Assembly: GCF_001748145.1 (NCBI RefSeq)
Contig: NZ_BCQA01000001.1
Span: forward strand, 1,364,001-1,428,000
DNA length: 64,000 nt
Reading direction: 5' to 3'
From: Bosea sp. BIWAKO-01
Lineage (GTDB): Bacteria; Pseudomonadota; Alphaproteobacteria; Rhizobiales; Beijerinckiaceae
Numbering within the stretch: the stretch's first letter is position 1; each line of letters begins with the position of its first letter. The notes beneath the pieces were generated by a model, which searched no databases, was not told the DNA's origin, and was given only the letters and a program-made list of their open reading frames with translations. The translations under genes were made by a program, and so were the position numbers. Below are positions 35,373 to 44,940 of this stretch, one piece after another.

Positions 35373-36080
35373 TCACCGCTCCGCAGCATGCGCCTCGCAG
35401 AATTCAGCCAGGCTTCGGAAGGTCCAGGCCGGGCGCGGCATGTCCTTCGGCGGCAGCGTCGCGCCACCACCCTCCTTGTCGTGACGGCGGTCGATCCAGG
35501 CGCTGCTGATACCCATCGCGCTGGCCGGCACGTGGTCATGGAACAGGCTTTGCGCCACGTGGAGGATCTTGCCCTGCTCCTCGCCGACATTGGCCAGCAT
35601 ATACTCGAAATTGGCGAGCGATGGCTTGTAGGAGCCGATATCCTGCGCGGTGAACCGAAGGTCGAACTCCGTGCCGAGCAGGGCCGCACTGCGGCCAAGG
35701 CTCGCGCGATCGACATTGGAGAGCACGACCAGGCGATAGTGCCGGGACAGATATTGCAGAGCCTCGCGGCTATCGGCGAAGGCCGGCCAGTTCCCGACCG
35801 AAGCACCGAATTCCCGTGCTGCCAACTGATCGGGCGACGTGCCGAGATGCCTGGCGAGGTCGCCGTGCACGCGCTCCAGAATCTCGGGGTAGAGCAGACG
35901 CGGCTGCTGTGCCTCCCACTGGCTTTCGAGCCGGGCAAACTCGGCGAGCAGGCCTTGGTCACGGACGACAATCCCCCTAGCGTTCAGCCAAGGCTGCAAT
36001 TGCGCCAGCAGACCGGTCTCCCAGTCGATCAGGGTGCCGTAGACATCGAAGGTCAGGGTGGTGAAATCACGCAGCTTCAT
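35373..36080 (-). CDS. HAD-superfamily hydrolase, haloacid dehalogenase type II-like
   Basis: 235 residues from the ATG at 36080 (MKLRDFTTLTFDVYGTLIDW), with ggag upstream. Motif I is TFDVYGTLIDW with the nucleophilic Asp, motif II is VVLSNVDRASL, motif III has the Lys in QDIGSYKPSLANFEYML, and motif IV is GISSAWIDRR. The arrangement matches the L-2-haloacid dehalogenase-like (type II) branch, but many such proteins are phosphatases, and the motif IV region is weak in Asp. The copA promoter lies just downstream, so it is an independent unit. Confidence 0.85.
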   Translation of the reverse strand: MKLRDFTTLTFDVYGTLIDWETGLLAQLQPWLNARGIVVRDQGLLAEFARLESQWEAQQPRLLYPEILERVHGDLARHLGTSPDQLAAREFGASVGNWPAFADSREALQYLSRHYRLVVLSNVDRASLGRSAALLGTEFDLRFTAQDIGSYKPSLANFEYMLANVGEEQGKILHVAQSLFHDHVPASAMGISSAWIDRRHDKEGGGATLPPKDMPRPAWTFRSLAEFCEAHAAER

Positions 36081-36162
36081 GGACCGTCTCCATCATCTCT
36101 CTGGTGACGGTCATAGACCCGCGGCGATTTCCGCTCTTGTCCCGATCTCCAAACCTTTGGGC

Positions 36163-36906
36163 TCAATCTCCACGCCGCAATGCCGCGGGAGTCGTCGAGC
36201 GCCGACGGCGCAGGCTTCGCGTCAGCGCACTTTGATCGCTGAAACCGACTGCAAGCGAGATCTCGGCAAGCGGACGCCGGGTTTCGCGTATCAGTCGCTC
36301 GGCTTCCCGCAGGCGCAGATCGGCCAGATAGCGCCCCGGCGACATGCCGATCCAGCGCTGGAACAGCGCGTGCAAGCCACTGACCGACACGCCGGCGGCA
36401 ACGGCAAGTTGCTGGACTGTCAGCGTCGCATCGTAGCCATGACGCAGCAGCGAGACCGCACGCTCCAGCGCTGGCGGCCAACGCAGCCGACCACCAGCCC
36501 GCTCAGCCACCGCCTCGAGTAACATGCCGCCGAGGCGATCAAGCAGGTCCGACGGACGCGCGCGCGCCGCCGCATCATGGGCGATGTAATGCGCGAGATG
36601 CCGCAAGCCGGCGTCGAGGGGGTGAAATGGCTGCTCCTCCGCCTGGTGGACGAGGCGGTCAGGCAGGCCAAAGAAGCCCGCTCCGGTCGGAACATCGAGC
36701 ACGACGAAATGGCCATGATGCGGTGTCGTGAAACGGTGACGCGCCTGCGAGGCGACAATCACGAAGCTGCTGTCATCGACGATGCCATCCTGCCCCGCGA
36801 TGCGCATCTGCATGGTGCCATCGACGGGCACGACAATCTGATGCCAGTCGTGCGCGTGCTCCGTCTCGTGCGGCGGGTAGGATCGTAGCGACAGGACCGG
36901 GCGCAT
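36163..36906 (-). CDS. AraC-family transcriptional regulator
   Basis: The start chosen is the ATG at 36906 (MRPVLSLRSYPPHETEHAHD), which has ggggagg at ideal spacing; upstream ATGs in the same frame lack this. The N-terminal cupin-like sensing domain (HDWHQIVVPVDGTMQMRIAG, HHGHFVVLDVPTGAGFFGLP) precedes two helix-turn-helix motifs in LTVQQLAVAAGVSVSGLHAL and RPLAEISLAVGFSDQSALTR. It is 247 residues. It is divergent from a LysR-type gene across about 245 bp and ends near the HAD gene. The effector is unknown. The C-terminal RRRRSTTPAALRRGD shows the usual PxxxR end. Confidence 0.9.
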   Translation of the reverse strand: MRPVLSLRSYPPHETEHAHDWHQIVVPVDGTMQMRIAGQDGIVDDSSFVIVASQARHRFTTPHHGHFVVLDVPTGAGFFGLPDRLVHQAEEQPFHPLDAGLRHLAHYIAHDAAARARPSDLLDRLGGMLLEAVAERAGGRLRWPPALERAVSLLRHGYDATLTVQQLAVAAGVSVSGLHALFQRWIGMSPGRYLADLRLREAERLIRETRRPLAEISLAVGFSDQSALTRSLRRRRSTTPAALRRGD

Positions 36907-37151
36907 CCGCAGCCTCCCCATTCGAAGTTCCGTGCCCGAAGTTCGGTTGCCCGGGGCAGCGCCGGCATGAGCACGGCAAAATGGGCGGAGAAAGGCCGCC
37001 TCGCAACCGTCATTCGAAAGAAAGCCGCAGCAGACGGGCCAGTCCCGGAGCGCTCCCCCCTGACTCGCCTGCGACGAATTCATGGACCTTGCAGCGGCCG
37101 TCGCCCATACCAGAGCCGAAAGTCCACATTCGTGGATGATGAGATCGCCCC

Positions 37152-38039
37152 ATGCTCAATCTCAACGACCTTCATCTCTTCGTCCTGGCTGTCGACAGCG
37201 GCGGCTTCGCTTCGGCGTCACGCCGCCTCGGCATGCCCAAATCGACGATCAGCAAGCGCGTCGCCGTGCTTGAAGCCAGTCTCGCCACGCGGTTGATTCA
37301 CCGGACATCGCGCAGCTTCACGCTGACCGAACTCGGGCGGGACTTCTACGAGCATGCGCGCGCCTCGCTGATCGAGGCGGAAGCCGCCGAGAACATCGTC
37401 CGCCGGCGCCAGGCCGAGCCCAGCGGCACCGTGCGGGTCACGACGTCGGTTCCGACGGCGCAGCTGTACCTGGCGGAACGCCTACCGGCGCTTTTGGCAG
37501 CCTATCCGAAGCTGACGGTGCAGCTTCATGCCACCGATCGCTTCGTCGATCTGGCCCAGGAGGGATTTGACATCGCGGTGCGGAGCCATTTCGCGCCACT
37601 GCCGGATTCAGGGCTCGTGCAGCTGCAGGTCGCCACGGAGACCATCATCCTGGTGGCGTCTCCGGGCTATCTCAGCCAGCGGAGCGCTCCTGCCGTGCCG
37701 GGCGATCTCAGTGTGCATGACGGGCTCCTGGTCTCCCCCTCCGCCAAAATCTGGCGACTGCACGACAGCGCAGGCCAGGAGGTGCTCGCCACCCCCTTCG
37801 GGCGCTTCATCGCCGACGAAACGCAGATATTGCTCGGAACTGCCAAGGCCGGGCTCGGGATCGCGTGTCTGCCGGAGGTCGCCTGCCGAAAGGCCATCGA
37901 TGCCGGCGAGATCATGCGCGTCCTGCCGGACTGGACAGCCGGCACGGTCACGACCTCGATCCTGACGACACATCGGCGCGGGCAGCTCCCCGGCGTCCGC
38001 GCGGTCGTCTCGTTCCTGGCAAAGGGGCTGCGCGCTTAG
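37152..38039 (+). CDS. LysR-family transcriptional regulator
   Basis: 295 residues starting MLNLNDLHLFVLAVDSGGFA. The N-terminal winged helix-turn-helix reads SASRRLGMPKSTISKRVAVL then ASLATRLIHRTSRSFTLTEL. The effector domain follows (GTVRVTTSVPTAQLYLAERL, FVDLAQEGFDIAVRSHFAPL, FIADETQILLGTAKAGLGIA). It is of the CrgA/YhjC-like group. An MFS transporter gene follows on the same strand after 195 bp, and an AraC-type gene is divergent. The transporter is a possible target. Confidence 0.93.
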   Translation: MLNLNDLHLFVLAVDSGGFASASRRLGMPKSTISKRVAVLEASLATRLIHRTSRSFTLTELGRDFYEHARASLIEAEAAENIVRRRQAEPSGTVRVTTSVPTAQLYLAERLPALLAAYPKLTVQLHATDRFVDLAQEGFDIAVRSHFAPLPDSGLVQLQVATETIILVASPGYLSQRSAPAVPGDLSVHDGLLVSPSAKIWRLHDSAGQEVLATPFGRFIADETQILLGTAKAGLGIACLPEVACRKAIDAGEIMRVLPDWTAGTVTTSILTTHRRGQLPGVRAVVSFLAKGLRA

Positions 38040-38233
38040 CATCGGGCGAGCCGGCAACGGAATAATCCCGCCCTCGGAAACAGTTTTCCTAAGCGAAGCA
38101 TCGGTCACGATGTTATTCATCTCCGGCGCTCACCCCGAATCAGCCCGCCTGACGAAAATAGTTCGATGAGGATCCTCGCCCCGGCCGCCAGGTCTTCGCT
38201 GCCCCAGCTCCGTGATGAGCGGCTCGCCGACGG

Positions 38234-39481
38234 GTGGACAGGCCGGTGACGGAGAAAAGCCAGACCGGCTCTGTTGCAGCTCTCGGCGCGATCGTCACCG
38301 GCGCCCTGATCCTGCAGATCGCAAGCACGATCATTCATACGGTCGTCCCCCTGCGCCTGGCGGTCGAAAAGCAGCCTCCTCTCCTCATCGGCATCGTCGG
38401 TTCCGCCTATTCGCTCGGCTTCCTGCTCGGCTGTTTCGCCATCCCCTCGCTGATCCGGCGGATCGGCCATATCCGTGGCTTTGCGGTCTTTGCCGCGGTG
38501 CAATCGGTGCTTGCGCTGAGCTTTCCGGCCATGCCGGTGGAATGGTGGGGCGTCTCGCGCTTCATCATGGGCGTGGCCGCGGCCGGGCACGGCATCTGCA
38601 TCGAAAGCTGGATCAGCGGACAAGCGCCTTCGAGCCACCGCGGCCGGATTTTCGGCGCCTACCAGATCCTCAATCGCCTCGCACTCATCGGCTCGCAGAT
38701 CGGGATCGGCTATGTCGCCATCGAATCCCACGATATCTTCCTGATCGCGAGCGCCGCTTTTTCGCTGGCGCTCATCCCGGTCGGGCTGACGCGCACGAGA
38801 GCCCCGGAATCGCACGAACTCGTCTCGGTCAAGCTGAAGACGCTCTGGCTCCAGGCCCCGGCTGCCGTCGTCGGTTGTCTTTACGTCGGATTGATGGGCG
38901 GGGTGCTGACCAATGTCGCCCCGGCCTATGGCATCCTGATCGGCCTCGACCAGCAATCGGCCATCCTGCTGACCGCCTCGATCCAGATCGGCGCGCTGAT
39001 CCTGCAATGGCCGATCGGCCTGATGGCGGACCGGATCGATAGCCGCATCATCATGCTGGGCGCGGCAACCATCGTGACGCTCGCTGCTGCAGCGCTCGGC
39101 GCCGTGCTCTTCGCCCATGCTCCGCACGCCAAGCTCTGGTCCTACACGCTCTTCGCGCTGATCGGGGGCTGCAGCGTTGCGCTCTACACCGTCGCGGTTA
39201 CGCATGCCTATCTCCGGCTGGGACAGGATCAAGCGGTCGGTCTTTCGGCCGGGCTGCTCTTCCTCTGGGGGACGGGCGCAGCCATCGGCCCGATCGTCGC
39301 CACCGGGTTCATGCAAGTGTTCGGGCCGCAGGCGCTGCTGGCCTATATCGGCCTGCTCTCGGCCGGCCTCGTCGGCTATCTCGCAGTGCGGCTGCTGAAA
39401 AAGCCGCCGGCGGCAAGCCTCGGTTCCGAGCGCAGCACACGGCCACCATCCATGCCCGATATCGGGCCGAGACCGCGATAG
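38234..39481 (+). CDS. Major facilitator superfamily transporter (YcaD-like)
   Basis: 415 residues from a GTG start at 38234 (next in-frame GTG is four codons later). About twelve membrane helices are visible, for example ALGAIVTGALILQIASTIIH, LIGIVGSAYSLGFLLGCFAI, GFAVFAAVQSVLALSFPAMP, VVGCLYVGLMGGVLTNVAPA and LLAYIGLLSAGLVGYLAVRL. The motif-A-like stretch between helices 2 and 3 is SLIRRIGHIRGF. It follows the LysR-type gene and ends at a strong hairpin terminator. Substrate unknown; drug or metabolite efflux is typical for this group. Confidence 0.88.
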   Translation: MDRPVTEKSQTGSVAALGAIVTGALILQIASTIIHTVVPLRLAVEKQPPLLIGIVGSAYSLGFLLGCFAIPSLIRRIGHIRGFAVFAAVQSVLALSFPAMPVEWWGVSRFIMGVAAAGHGICIESWISGQAPSSHRGRIFGAYQILNRLALIGSQIGIGYVAIESHDIFLIASAAFSLALIPVGLTRTRAPESHELVSVKLKTLWLQAPAAVVGCLYVGLMGGVLTNVAPAYGILIGLDQQSAILLTASIQIGALILQWPIGLMADRIDSRIIMLGAATIVTLAAAALGAVLFAHAPHAKLWSYTLFALIGGCSVALYTVAVTHAYLRLGQDQAVGLSAGLLFLWGTGAAIGPIVATGFMQVFGPQALLAYIGLLSAGLVGYLAVRLLKKPPAASLGSERSTRPPSMPDIGPRPR

Positions 39482-39517
39482 GCAGCTCTTACAAGGCGAT
39501 AGACAGCTCTTGCAAAG
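39477..39517 (+). repeat. Short direct repeat after the MFS gene
   Basis: Two near-identical copies of about 20 bp (gataggcagctcttacaagg and gatagacagctcttgcaaag) lie side by side just at and after the stop codon. Origin unknown; it looks like a small local duplication. Confidence 0.55.
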
Positions 39518-39542
39518 CGGCCCGCCTGTGTCAGGCGGGCCG
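39518..39542. terminator. Bidirectional hairpin terminator between convergent genes
   Basis: Perfect 11-bp stem cggcccgcctg / caggcgggccg with loop tgt, between the MFS gene (plus) and the gamma-glutamyltransferase gene (minus). No long U-tract, but placement and stem strength support termination on both strands. Confidence 0.75.
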
Positions 39543-39587
39543 TGTTCATATCATCGGCCGAGCGGGCTCGGTGCGCCGGCGCCGGGC

Positions 39588-41180
39588 TCAGTAGCCGAGC
39601 GCCATGCCGTCCTTGCGCTGATCGGAGCCGCCGAGCAGGACGCCCCGCGCCTCGTCGATCCAGATGGCCTGGCAGCCGCCGGTCGGCTCGGGCAGCACCG
39701 AGACATCATGGCCGCGCGCAGCGAGATCGGCGCGGATCTCGGGGCCGATCGTCGACTCGACCGTGAGCTTGCCCTCGGCGACGAAGCTGCGCGGACGGTC
39801 GGCCGCCTGCTGCGGGTCGTCGCCACGATCGAGCATCGAAGACAGGACATGCGCGTGGCCGGTCGCCTGATACTGGCCGCCCATCACGCCATAGGTCATC
39901 TGCGTGCGGCCATCCTTGGTCAGCAGCGCCGGGATGATGGTGTGGAGCGGGCGCTTGCGCGGCGCAATCGCGTTGGGATGGCCCTCGATCAGACGGAAGC
40001 CGGCGCCACGGTTCTGCAGCATCACACCCGATTCAGGCGCATAGATGCCGCTGCCGAAGGCCCAGAACAACGAATTGATGAAGGAGACGGCGTTACGATC
40101 GCGATCGACCACGGTGAGATAGACCGTATCGCGATGCACCGGCATGTCGTCGTCGACGGCGGGCTGCGCCCGCTTCATGTCTATCCGGTCGCGCAGGCGG
40201 CCGATGAAGGCATCCGACAGAACCTGCTGCACATCGACAGGCGCAAAGGCCGGATCGGCAACGATCAGGTCGCGCTGGTGATAGGCAGCCTTCGTCGCCT
40301 CCGCGAGAAGATGGATACGATCGGCCTCGCTGACGCGCCCCTCGGCGAGATCGAAACCCTCGAGGATGCGGGCGATGATCAGTGCCGTCAGCCCCTGGCC
40401 GTTCGGCGGGCATTCATGCAAGCGATAGCCACGATACTCGGCTGAAATCGGCTCGACATAGTCGGAGGTCTGGCCGACGAAGTCATCCGCGACGTGCAGA
40501 GCGCCGTTGCGATTGAGGACGGAAACGATCTCGTCCGCCACTGGCCCGCGATAGAAGGCGTCGCGTCCCTGCTGGCCGAGCCGGCGCAGCGTCCGCCCGA
40601 GCGCGGGATGGGCCATGCGATCGCCGACGCGAGGGGCTTCGCCGCCCGGCAAATAGACAGCCGCCGCACCTTCATATTTGCGCAGGCGATTGGCGTAGAT
40701 CGCCCAGTCGTGGGCGACGCGCGGGGTCACCAGGAAGCCGTCCTCCGCCGCCTTGATGGCGGGCTGCAGCACTTCCTCGAGGCTGAGGCGGCCATGGTCG
40801 GCCGAGAGCCGGCACCAGGCATCGGCCGCGCCTGGAACGGTCACAGCATGAGGCGAGTTATCGGCAATTGACGTCATGCCCTGCTCGCGGAACCAAGCCA
40901 GCGTCGCAGCCGCGGGTGCACGCCCTGAGCCATTGAGCGCGATCGGCGCCTTGCCGGGCTGAGCGTAGATCGCGAAACAGTCGCCGCCGATGCCGGTCAT
41001 GTGGGGATCGATGACGCCCTGCATCGCCACGGCGGCGATCGCCGCATCAATCGCATTGCCGCCCGCCTTCAGGATGCCGAGCGCCGCCAATGTGGCCGCG
41101 GGGTGGGAGGTTGCCGCCATCCCGTTCTCTGCCACCGCCAGCGAACGCCCCGGCCTGGTGAAATCCCGCGTCCCAAACAT
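39588..41180 (-). CDS. Gamma-glutamyltransferase-family protein
   Basis: 530 residues starting [20 protein letters not shown]. It has the N-terminal family pattern [20 protein letters not shown] and [20 protein letters not shown], the substrate region [15 protein letters not shown], and the autoprocessing threonine, Thr352, in [20 protein letters not shown]. Later parts ([40 protein letters not shown]) are also typical. No signal peptide is present, so unlike E. coli Ggt it seems cytoplasmic and may be a cephalosporin-acylase-like or other amidohydrolase of this family. It lies downstream of nagB and a ROK repressor on the same strand, pointing to breakdown of an imported compound. Confidence 0.9.
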   Translation of the reverse strand: MFGTRDFTRPGRSLAVAENGMAATSHPAATLAALGILKAGGNAIDAAIAAVAMQGVIDPHMTGIGGDCFAIYAQPGKAPIALNGSGRAPAAATLAWFREQGMTSIADNSPHAVTVPGAADAWCRLSADHGRLSLEEVLQPAIKAAEDGFLVTPRVAHDWAIYANRLRKYEGAAAVYLPGGEAPRVGDRMAHPALGRTLRRLGQQGRDAFYRGPVADEIVSVLNRNGALHVADDFVGQTSDYVEPISAEYRGYRLHECPPNGQGLTALIIARILEGFDLAEGRVSEADRIHLLAEATKAAYHQRDLIVADPAFAPVDVQQVLSDAFIGRLRDRIDMKRAQPAVDDDMPVHRDTVYLTVVDRDRNAVSFINSLFWAFGSGIYAPESGVMLQNRGAGFRLIEGHPNAIAPRKRPLHTIIPALLTKDGRTQMTYGVMGGQYQATGHAHVLSSMLDRGDDPQQAADRPRSFVAEGKLTVESTIGPEIRADLAARGHDVSVLPEPTGGCQAIWIDEARGVLLGGSDQRKDGMALGY

Positions 41181-41201
41181 GATCGTCTCTTCCCTTTGTC
41201 G

Positions 41202-41951
41202 TCAGCTCAAACCGGCTGCTGCTGCGCGGTCGCATATCATGATCGCGTCGCGATGTGTCCTGAGGATCGACGCAGGGCAGGCAGGATCGAGCGGCCCCTT
41301 GACCGCGCGGGCCACCGCCGCCGCCTTCCCCGCTCCGGTAGCGATCAGGATGATCCGGCGCGCCTCCAGAATCGTCCCGATCCCCATGGTGATGCCGAAC
41401 TCCGGCACCGTTTCGCTTCCGGCGAAGGGCCCCTGGTTCGCTTCCTGGGTCGAGGCCGCGAGCGAGACCTGGCGCGTGCGCGAGGTAAAAGCAGAACCGG
41501 GTTCGTTGAAGGCGATGTGGCCGTTGGAGCCAATGCCGAGCAGTTGCAGGTCGATGCCGCCGGCCGCCGCGATGGCGGCTTCATAGGCAGCCGCCTCACG
41601 AGCGAGATCGGACGCGTTGCCGTCTGGCATGAAGGTGCGGGAGCGATCGGCATCGACCTTGTCGAACAGCGTCTCATTCATGAAACGCGAGAACGAGGCT
41701 GGGTGCTGCGGCGGCACACCGACATAATCGTCGAGATTGAAGCTTGTGCTCCCGGCAAAGGAGACCCGCCCGGCGCGATAGGCCGCAACCAACTCGCCGT
41801 AGACCGGGCGCATCGTCTCGCCTGTCGCCAGGCCGAGCACGGTCGAAGGCCGCGACGAGAGGTCCGCCACGATCCTGTTCGCGACATCCGCGGCAACGGC
41901 AGCGGCATCGTCGAGCACGACGAGGCCGGGGGCAGTGACATGGGCGTTCAT
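41202..41951 (-). CDS. nagB: Glucosamine-6-phosphate deaminase
   Basis: 249 residues starting MNAHVTAPGLVVLDDAAAVA. The family motifs LGLATGETMRPVYGELV, SFNLDDYVGVPPQHPASFSR (catalytic Asp in NLDDY), LQLLGIGSNGHIAFNEPGSA and the late LIATGAGKAAAVARAVKGPL are present. It converts glucosamine-6-phosphate to fructose-6-phosphate and ammonia. Its start overlaps the ROK repressor stop by 4 bp, so repressor and enzyme are cotranscribed. The rest of the locus lacks NagA, so either glucosamine itself is released by other enzymes or a related amino sugar is used. Confidence 0.93.
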   Translation of the reverse strand: MNAHVTAPGLVVLDDAAAVAADVANRIVADLSSRPSTVLGLATGETMRPVYGELVAAYRAGRVSFAGSTSFNLDDYVGVPPQHPASFSRFMNETLFDKVDADRSRTFMPDGNASDLAREAAAYEAAIAAAGGIDLQLLGIGSNGHIAFNEPGSAFTSRTRQVSLAASTQEANQGPFAGSETVPEFGITMGIGTILEARRIILIATGAGKAAAVARAVKGPLDPACPASILRTHRDAIMICDRAAAAGLS

Positions 41952-43189
41952 GCTGTCTCGGTCGCCTTCCCGGCAGGGAGAGCGAAGTCGCTCTGGAGGC
42001 TGGTCAGGCCGAACAGGCTGTCATGGATTCGTGACAGCGCCGTGCCGACGGCTCCGACGAGGGTCGCGCGGCTGCCAAGCGCGCTCGGCTCGATCCGCAG
42101 GGCTCCCCCGAGATGCCGGGCGACGAGCAAACGCAGTCGCGAGATCAGCTCTTCGCGCACGCCAATGCTGCCGCCGAGCACGATCAGTTCAGGGTCGACC
42201 ACAGCGCGGATCGCCATCATGCCCTGGACCATGACGCGCGCCGTTTCGTCGAGTGTCGCGATCGCGGCCTCTTCGCCCTGGGCGAGTTGCGCGAAGACAC
42301 CGCGCACATCCTGCGCCATGCGGCCGCCAAAGCCGCGGTAACGCTGAAGGATGGCTACGCTGCCGATCGCGGTCTCAAAGGGGCCATGGAACTGGCCGCG
42401 CGAGTCGAAAGGATCGCCGCCAACCGGCAGAAAGGCGATTTCGCCGGCAGCCCCGCTGGCGCCGCGGGCAAGTCGCCCATCCAGAACAAGGCCCATGCCG
42501 ATGCCGGTGCCCATTGCGATGAAGGCGAAGTTGCGGACATCCTTGCAGCAGCCCTGCCATTGCTCGCCCATCGCTGCGAGATTGACGTCATTCTCGATCA
42601 CCACGGCGCAGCCGAGACGGCGCTCGAGCTCGTCCGCCACCCGGATGCGGTCGAAGCCAGGGATGTTGGGCGCGATCTCGATCTTACCCGAGCGTGGATC
42701 GACGACGCCCGGACTGCCCATAGCGGCGCAGCGCAGGCCGCCGGGCGCGAGGCCGGCCTTACGCGCCAGCCGCTCAGCCAGTGCGCCGATCTGTTCGACC
42801 ACCGCAAGGCCGCCGCGCGAATCCGTCGGCTCCATCTCTTCCGCGACGATCGTACCGACCACATTGGCAAGCGCGGCGTGGATCTTGGTGCCCCCGAGAT
42901 CCACGCCGAGTACGAAAGCGGCGTCCTGCTGGATCTCGTAGGTCACGGCGCTTCGTCCCACCGCGCCCTGCGTCTGCCCACGCACACGCAACCAGCCGCT
43001 ATCCTCCAGCGCGCGCACGACCTCGGAGGTCGTCTGCTTCGACAGGCCGGTGATGCGGGCCAGCTCGGCACGCGAAATCGGGCCGCGATGCAGCACGGCC
43101 TCAATCACCGAGCGTACCGACATCTGGCGCGCAACCGGTGTGGAGTAAGCCTCATGGCGAGGCGGTTCATCCGTCAATTCGTCAACCAT
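41948..43189 (-). CDS. ROK-family repressor (NagC/XylR type)
   Basis: 413 residues from the ATG at 43189; a TTG at 43225 would add 12 residues. The N-terminal winged helix-turn-helix is VIEAVLHRGPISRAELARIT then GLSKQTTSEVVRALEDSGWL. The ROK domain has FVLGVDLGGTKIHAALANVV and VVIENDVNLAAMGEQWQGCC then FIAMGTGIGMGLVLDGRLAR. The usual CxCGxxGC zinc motif is replaced by a region without cysteines, so sugar binding must occur without that zinc. It sits between the divergent peptide-type ABC operon and the nagB/GGT genes, so it probably controls both. Confidence 0.9.
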   Translation of the reverse strand: MVDELTDEPPRHEAYSTPVARQMSVRSVIEAVLHRGPISRAELARITGLSKQTTSEVVRALEDSGWLRVRGQTQGAVGRSAVTYEIQQDAAFVLGVDLGGTKIHAALANVVGTIVAEEMEPTDSRGGLAVVEQIGALAERLARKAGLAPGGLRCAAMGSPGVVDPRSGKIEIAPNIPGFDRIRVADELERRLGCAVVIENDVNLAAMGEQWQGCCKDVRNFAFIAMGTGIGMGLVLDGRLARGASGAAGEIAFLPVGGDPFDSRGQFHGPFETAIGSVAILQRYRGFGGRMAQDVRGVFAQLAQGEEAAIATLDETARVMVQGMMAIRAVVDPELIVLGGSIGVREELISRLRLLVARHLGGALRIEPSALGSRATLVGAVGTALSRIHDSLFGLTSLQSDFALPAGKATETA

Positions 43190-43388
43190 GCGAACTAATA
43201 ACGGATCGTTCTTGCCAATTGTCAATCTCGCACATGCAAGATGCGACTAAATCCTCTCTCCGAGCGGCATTGTTCGTCAGGCGTCTTTACAAATTCGAGA
43301 GCACGTGCATGCATTCCCGTCAGCATCACGCTCAAGACGGCGCCGCCTCGGCGGCTGCCGGTGACGAGACGGCTCGGGAGGCTGGATC

Positions 43389-44909
43389 ATGCGAAATTCT
43401 AGACCACTGGTTTTTGCCGCTGCGCTCGCAGCAAGCCTGGCAGGCGCTGCAGTCGCCGCCTCGGCCCAGGGGACCAATCTGCGGGTGGGCATCCAGGACG
43501 ACCCCGATGCGCTCGATCCGGCGACGAGCGGGACCTATGCCGGCCGCTTCGTGTTCGCGGCCATGTGCGACAAGCTCGTCGATATTGCGCCTGACCTGAC
43601 GATCGCACCGCAGCTCGCCCAAAGCTGGGAATGGGCGCCGGACCAGAAAGCGATCACCTTCAAGCTCCGCCCGGGCGTGAAGTTCCACGACGGCACCACC
43701 TTCGATGCGCAGGCTGTGAAGTTCAACATCGAGCGCATGCTGACGATGAAGGACTCACGCCGGAAGGCCGAGCTTTCAGCTGTGGCCAGCGTCGAGGTCG
43801 TAGCCCCCGATCAGGTGCGCCTGACGCTCAAGGAGCCTTTCGCCCCCCTGCTCTCCGTGCTGAGCGACCGCGCCGGCATGATGGTCTCGCCTGCGGCCGG
43901 TGCGAAGGACGACTTCGCCAACGCGCCTGTCTGTGCCGGCCCCTACAAGTTCGTGGAGCGCAAGGCCCGCGACCTGATCAAGCTGACGAAGTTCGCGGAT
44001 TACTGGGACGCCGCCAATTACGGCTATGACAGCGTGGCCTATTATTACGTGCCGGATTCAACTGTTCGCCTGTCGCGCGTTCGCGCCGGCGATCTCGATC
44101 TTGTCGAGCGCGTCGCACCGACCGATCTCAAGACCGTGCGTGACGACAAGGGCCTCAAGCTGCACGGCGCGCCCGGTCTCGCCGTCTCGCATCTGATGGT
44201 CAATCTCGGCAATGGCGAGAAGGCCAACGGCCCCCTTGCGAAGGATGCCCGGCTGCGCAAGGCCTTCGAGCTCTCGCTCGATCGCGCCATCATCAACCGC
44301 GTTGCCTTCAACGGTGAATACACCGCCGACAACCAGATGATCCCGCCCTCGGACCCGTTCCATTCGAAGGCGCATCCGATTCCGGCCCGTGACGTCGCCG
44401 CGGCCAAGGCGCTGATGGCGCAGGCAGGCGTGACGAGCGTGCCGGTCGAGATCACCTTCGAGAACGCTCTCACGGATGCGCGCGTCGCACAGATCGTGCA
44501 ATCCATGGCCAAGGAGGCGGGCTTCGACGTCAAGCTTCTGCCGCTCGAGACGGCGAGTGCGATCCAGCGCTATCTCGCAGGCAATTTCGAGGTCTATATC
44601 GGCAACTGGAGCGGGCGCGGCGATCCGGACCCGACCCTCTACGCCTTCTTCTCCTGCGCAGGCGGGCAGAATTTCAACAAGTACTGCAACCGCGATCTCG
44701 AAACCGTCCTGAATAATGCCCGAGCCGAGGGTGACGCCGGCAAGCGCAAGGCGCTCTATGAGAAGGCCACCGGCCTCTATCTCGCCGACCTGCCCAGCAT
44801 CCCGCTCTATCACCCGAACTGGTTCTTCGCGGCGCGCGCCAATGTCGACGGCCTCAGCGTATATCCCGACGGATTGCTGCGGCTGAAGGGCGTCAAGCCA
44901 GCGCCGTGA
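43389..44909 (+). CDS. Dpp/Opp-type ABC transporter substrate-binding protein
   Basis: 506 residues starting MRNSRPLVFAAALAASLAGA, a Sec signal peptide cleaved near ASAQG; gggagg precedes the ATG. The mature part is a family 5 binding protein: LRVGIQDDPDALDPATSGTY, LAQSWEWAPDQKAITFKLRP, VKFHDGTTFDAQAVKFNIER, ADLPSIPLYHPNWFFAARAN. It heads the operon with two permeases and an oxidoreductase. No ATPase gene is present here, so one must be shared from elsewhere. A peptide, amino-sugar peptide or glycoside is a likely ligand. Confidence 0.93.
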   Translation: MRNSRPLVFAAALAASLAGAAVAASAQGTNLRVGIQDDPDALDPATSGTYAGRFVFAAMCDKLVDIAPDLTIAPQLAQSWEWAPDQKAITFKLRPGVKFHDGTTFDAQAVKFNIERMLTMKDSRRKAELSAVASVEVVAPDQVRLTLKEPFAPLLSVLSDRAGMMVSPAAGAKDDFANAPVCAGPYKFVERKARDLIKLTKFADYWDAANYGYDSVAYYYVPDSTVRLSRVRAGDLDLVERVAPTDLKTVRDDKGLKLHGAPGLAVSHLMVNLGNGEKANGPLAKDARLRKAFELSLDRAIINRVAFNGEYTADNQMIPPSDPFHSKAHPIPARDVAAAKALMAQAGVTSVPVEITFENALTDARVAQIVQSMAKEAGFDVKLLPLETASAIQRYLAGNFEVYIGNWSGRGDPDPTLYAFFSCAGGQNFNKYCNRDLETVLNNARAEGDAGKRKALYEKATGLYLADLPSIPLYHPNWFFAARANVDGLSVYPDGLLRLKGVKPAP

Positions 44910-44940
44910 GGCACTTGCCGGCGGCCGAGAGGGGCGCGGA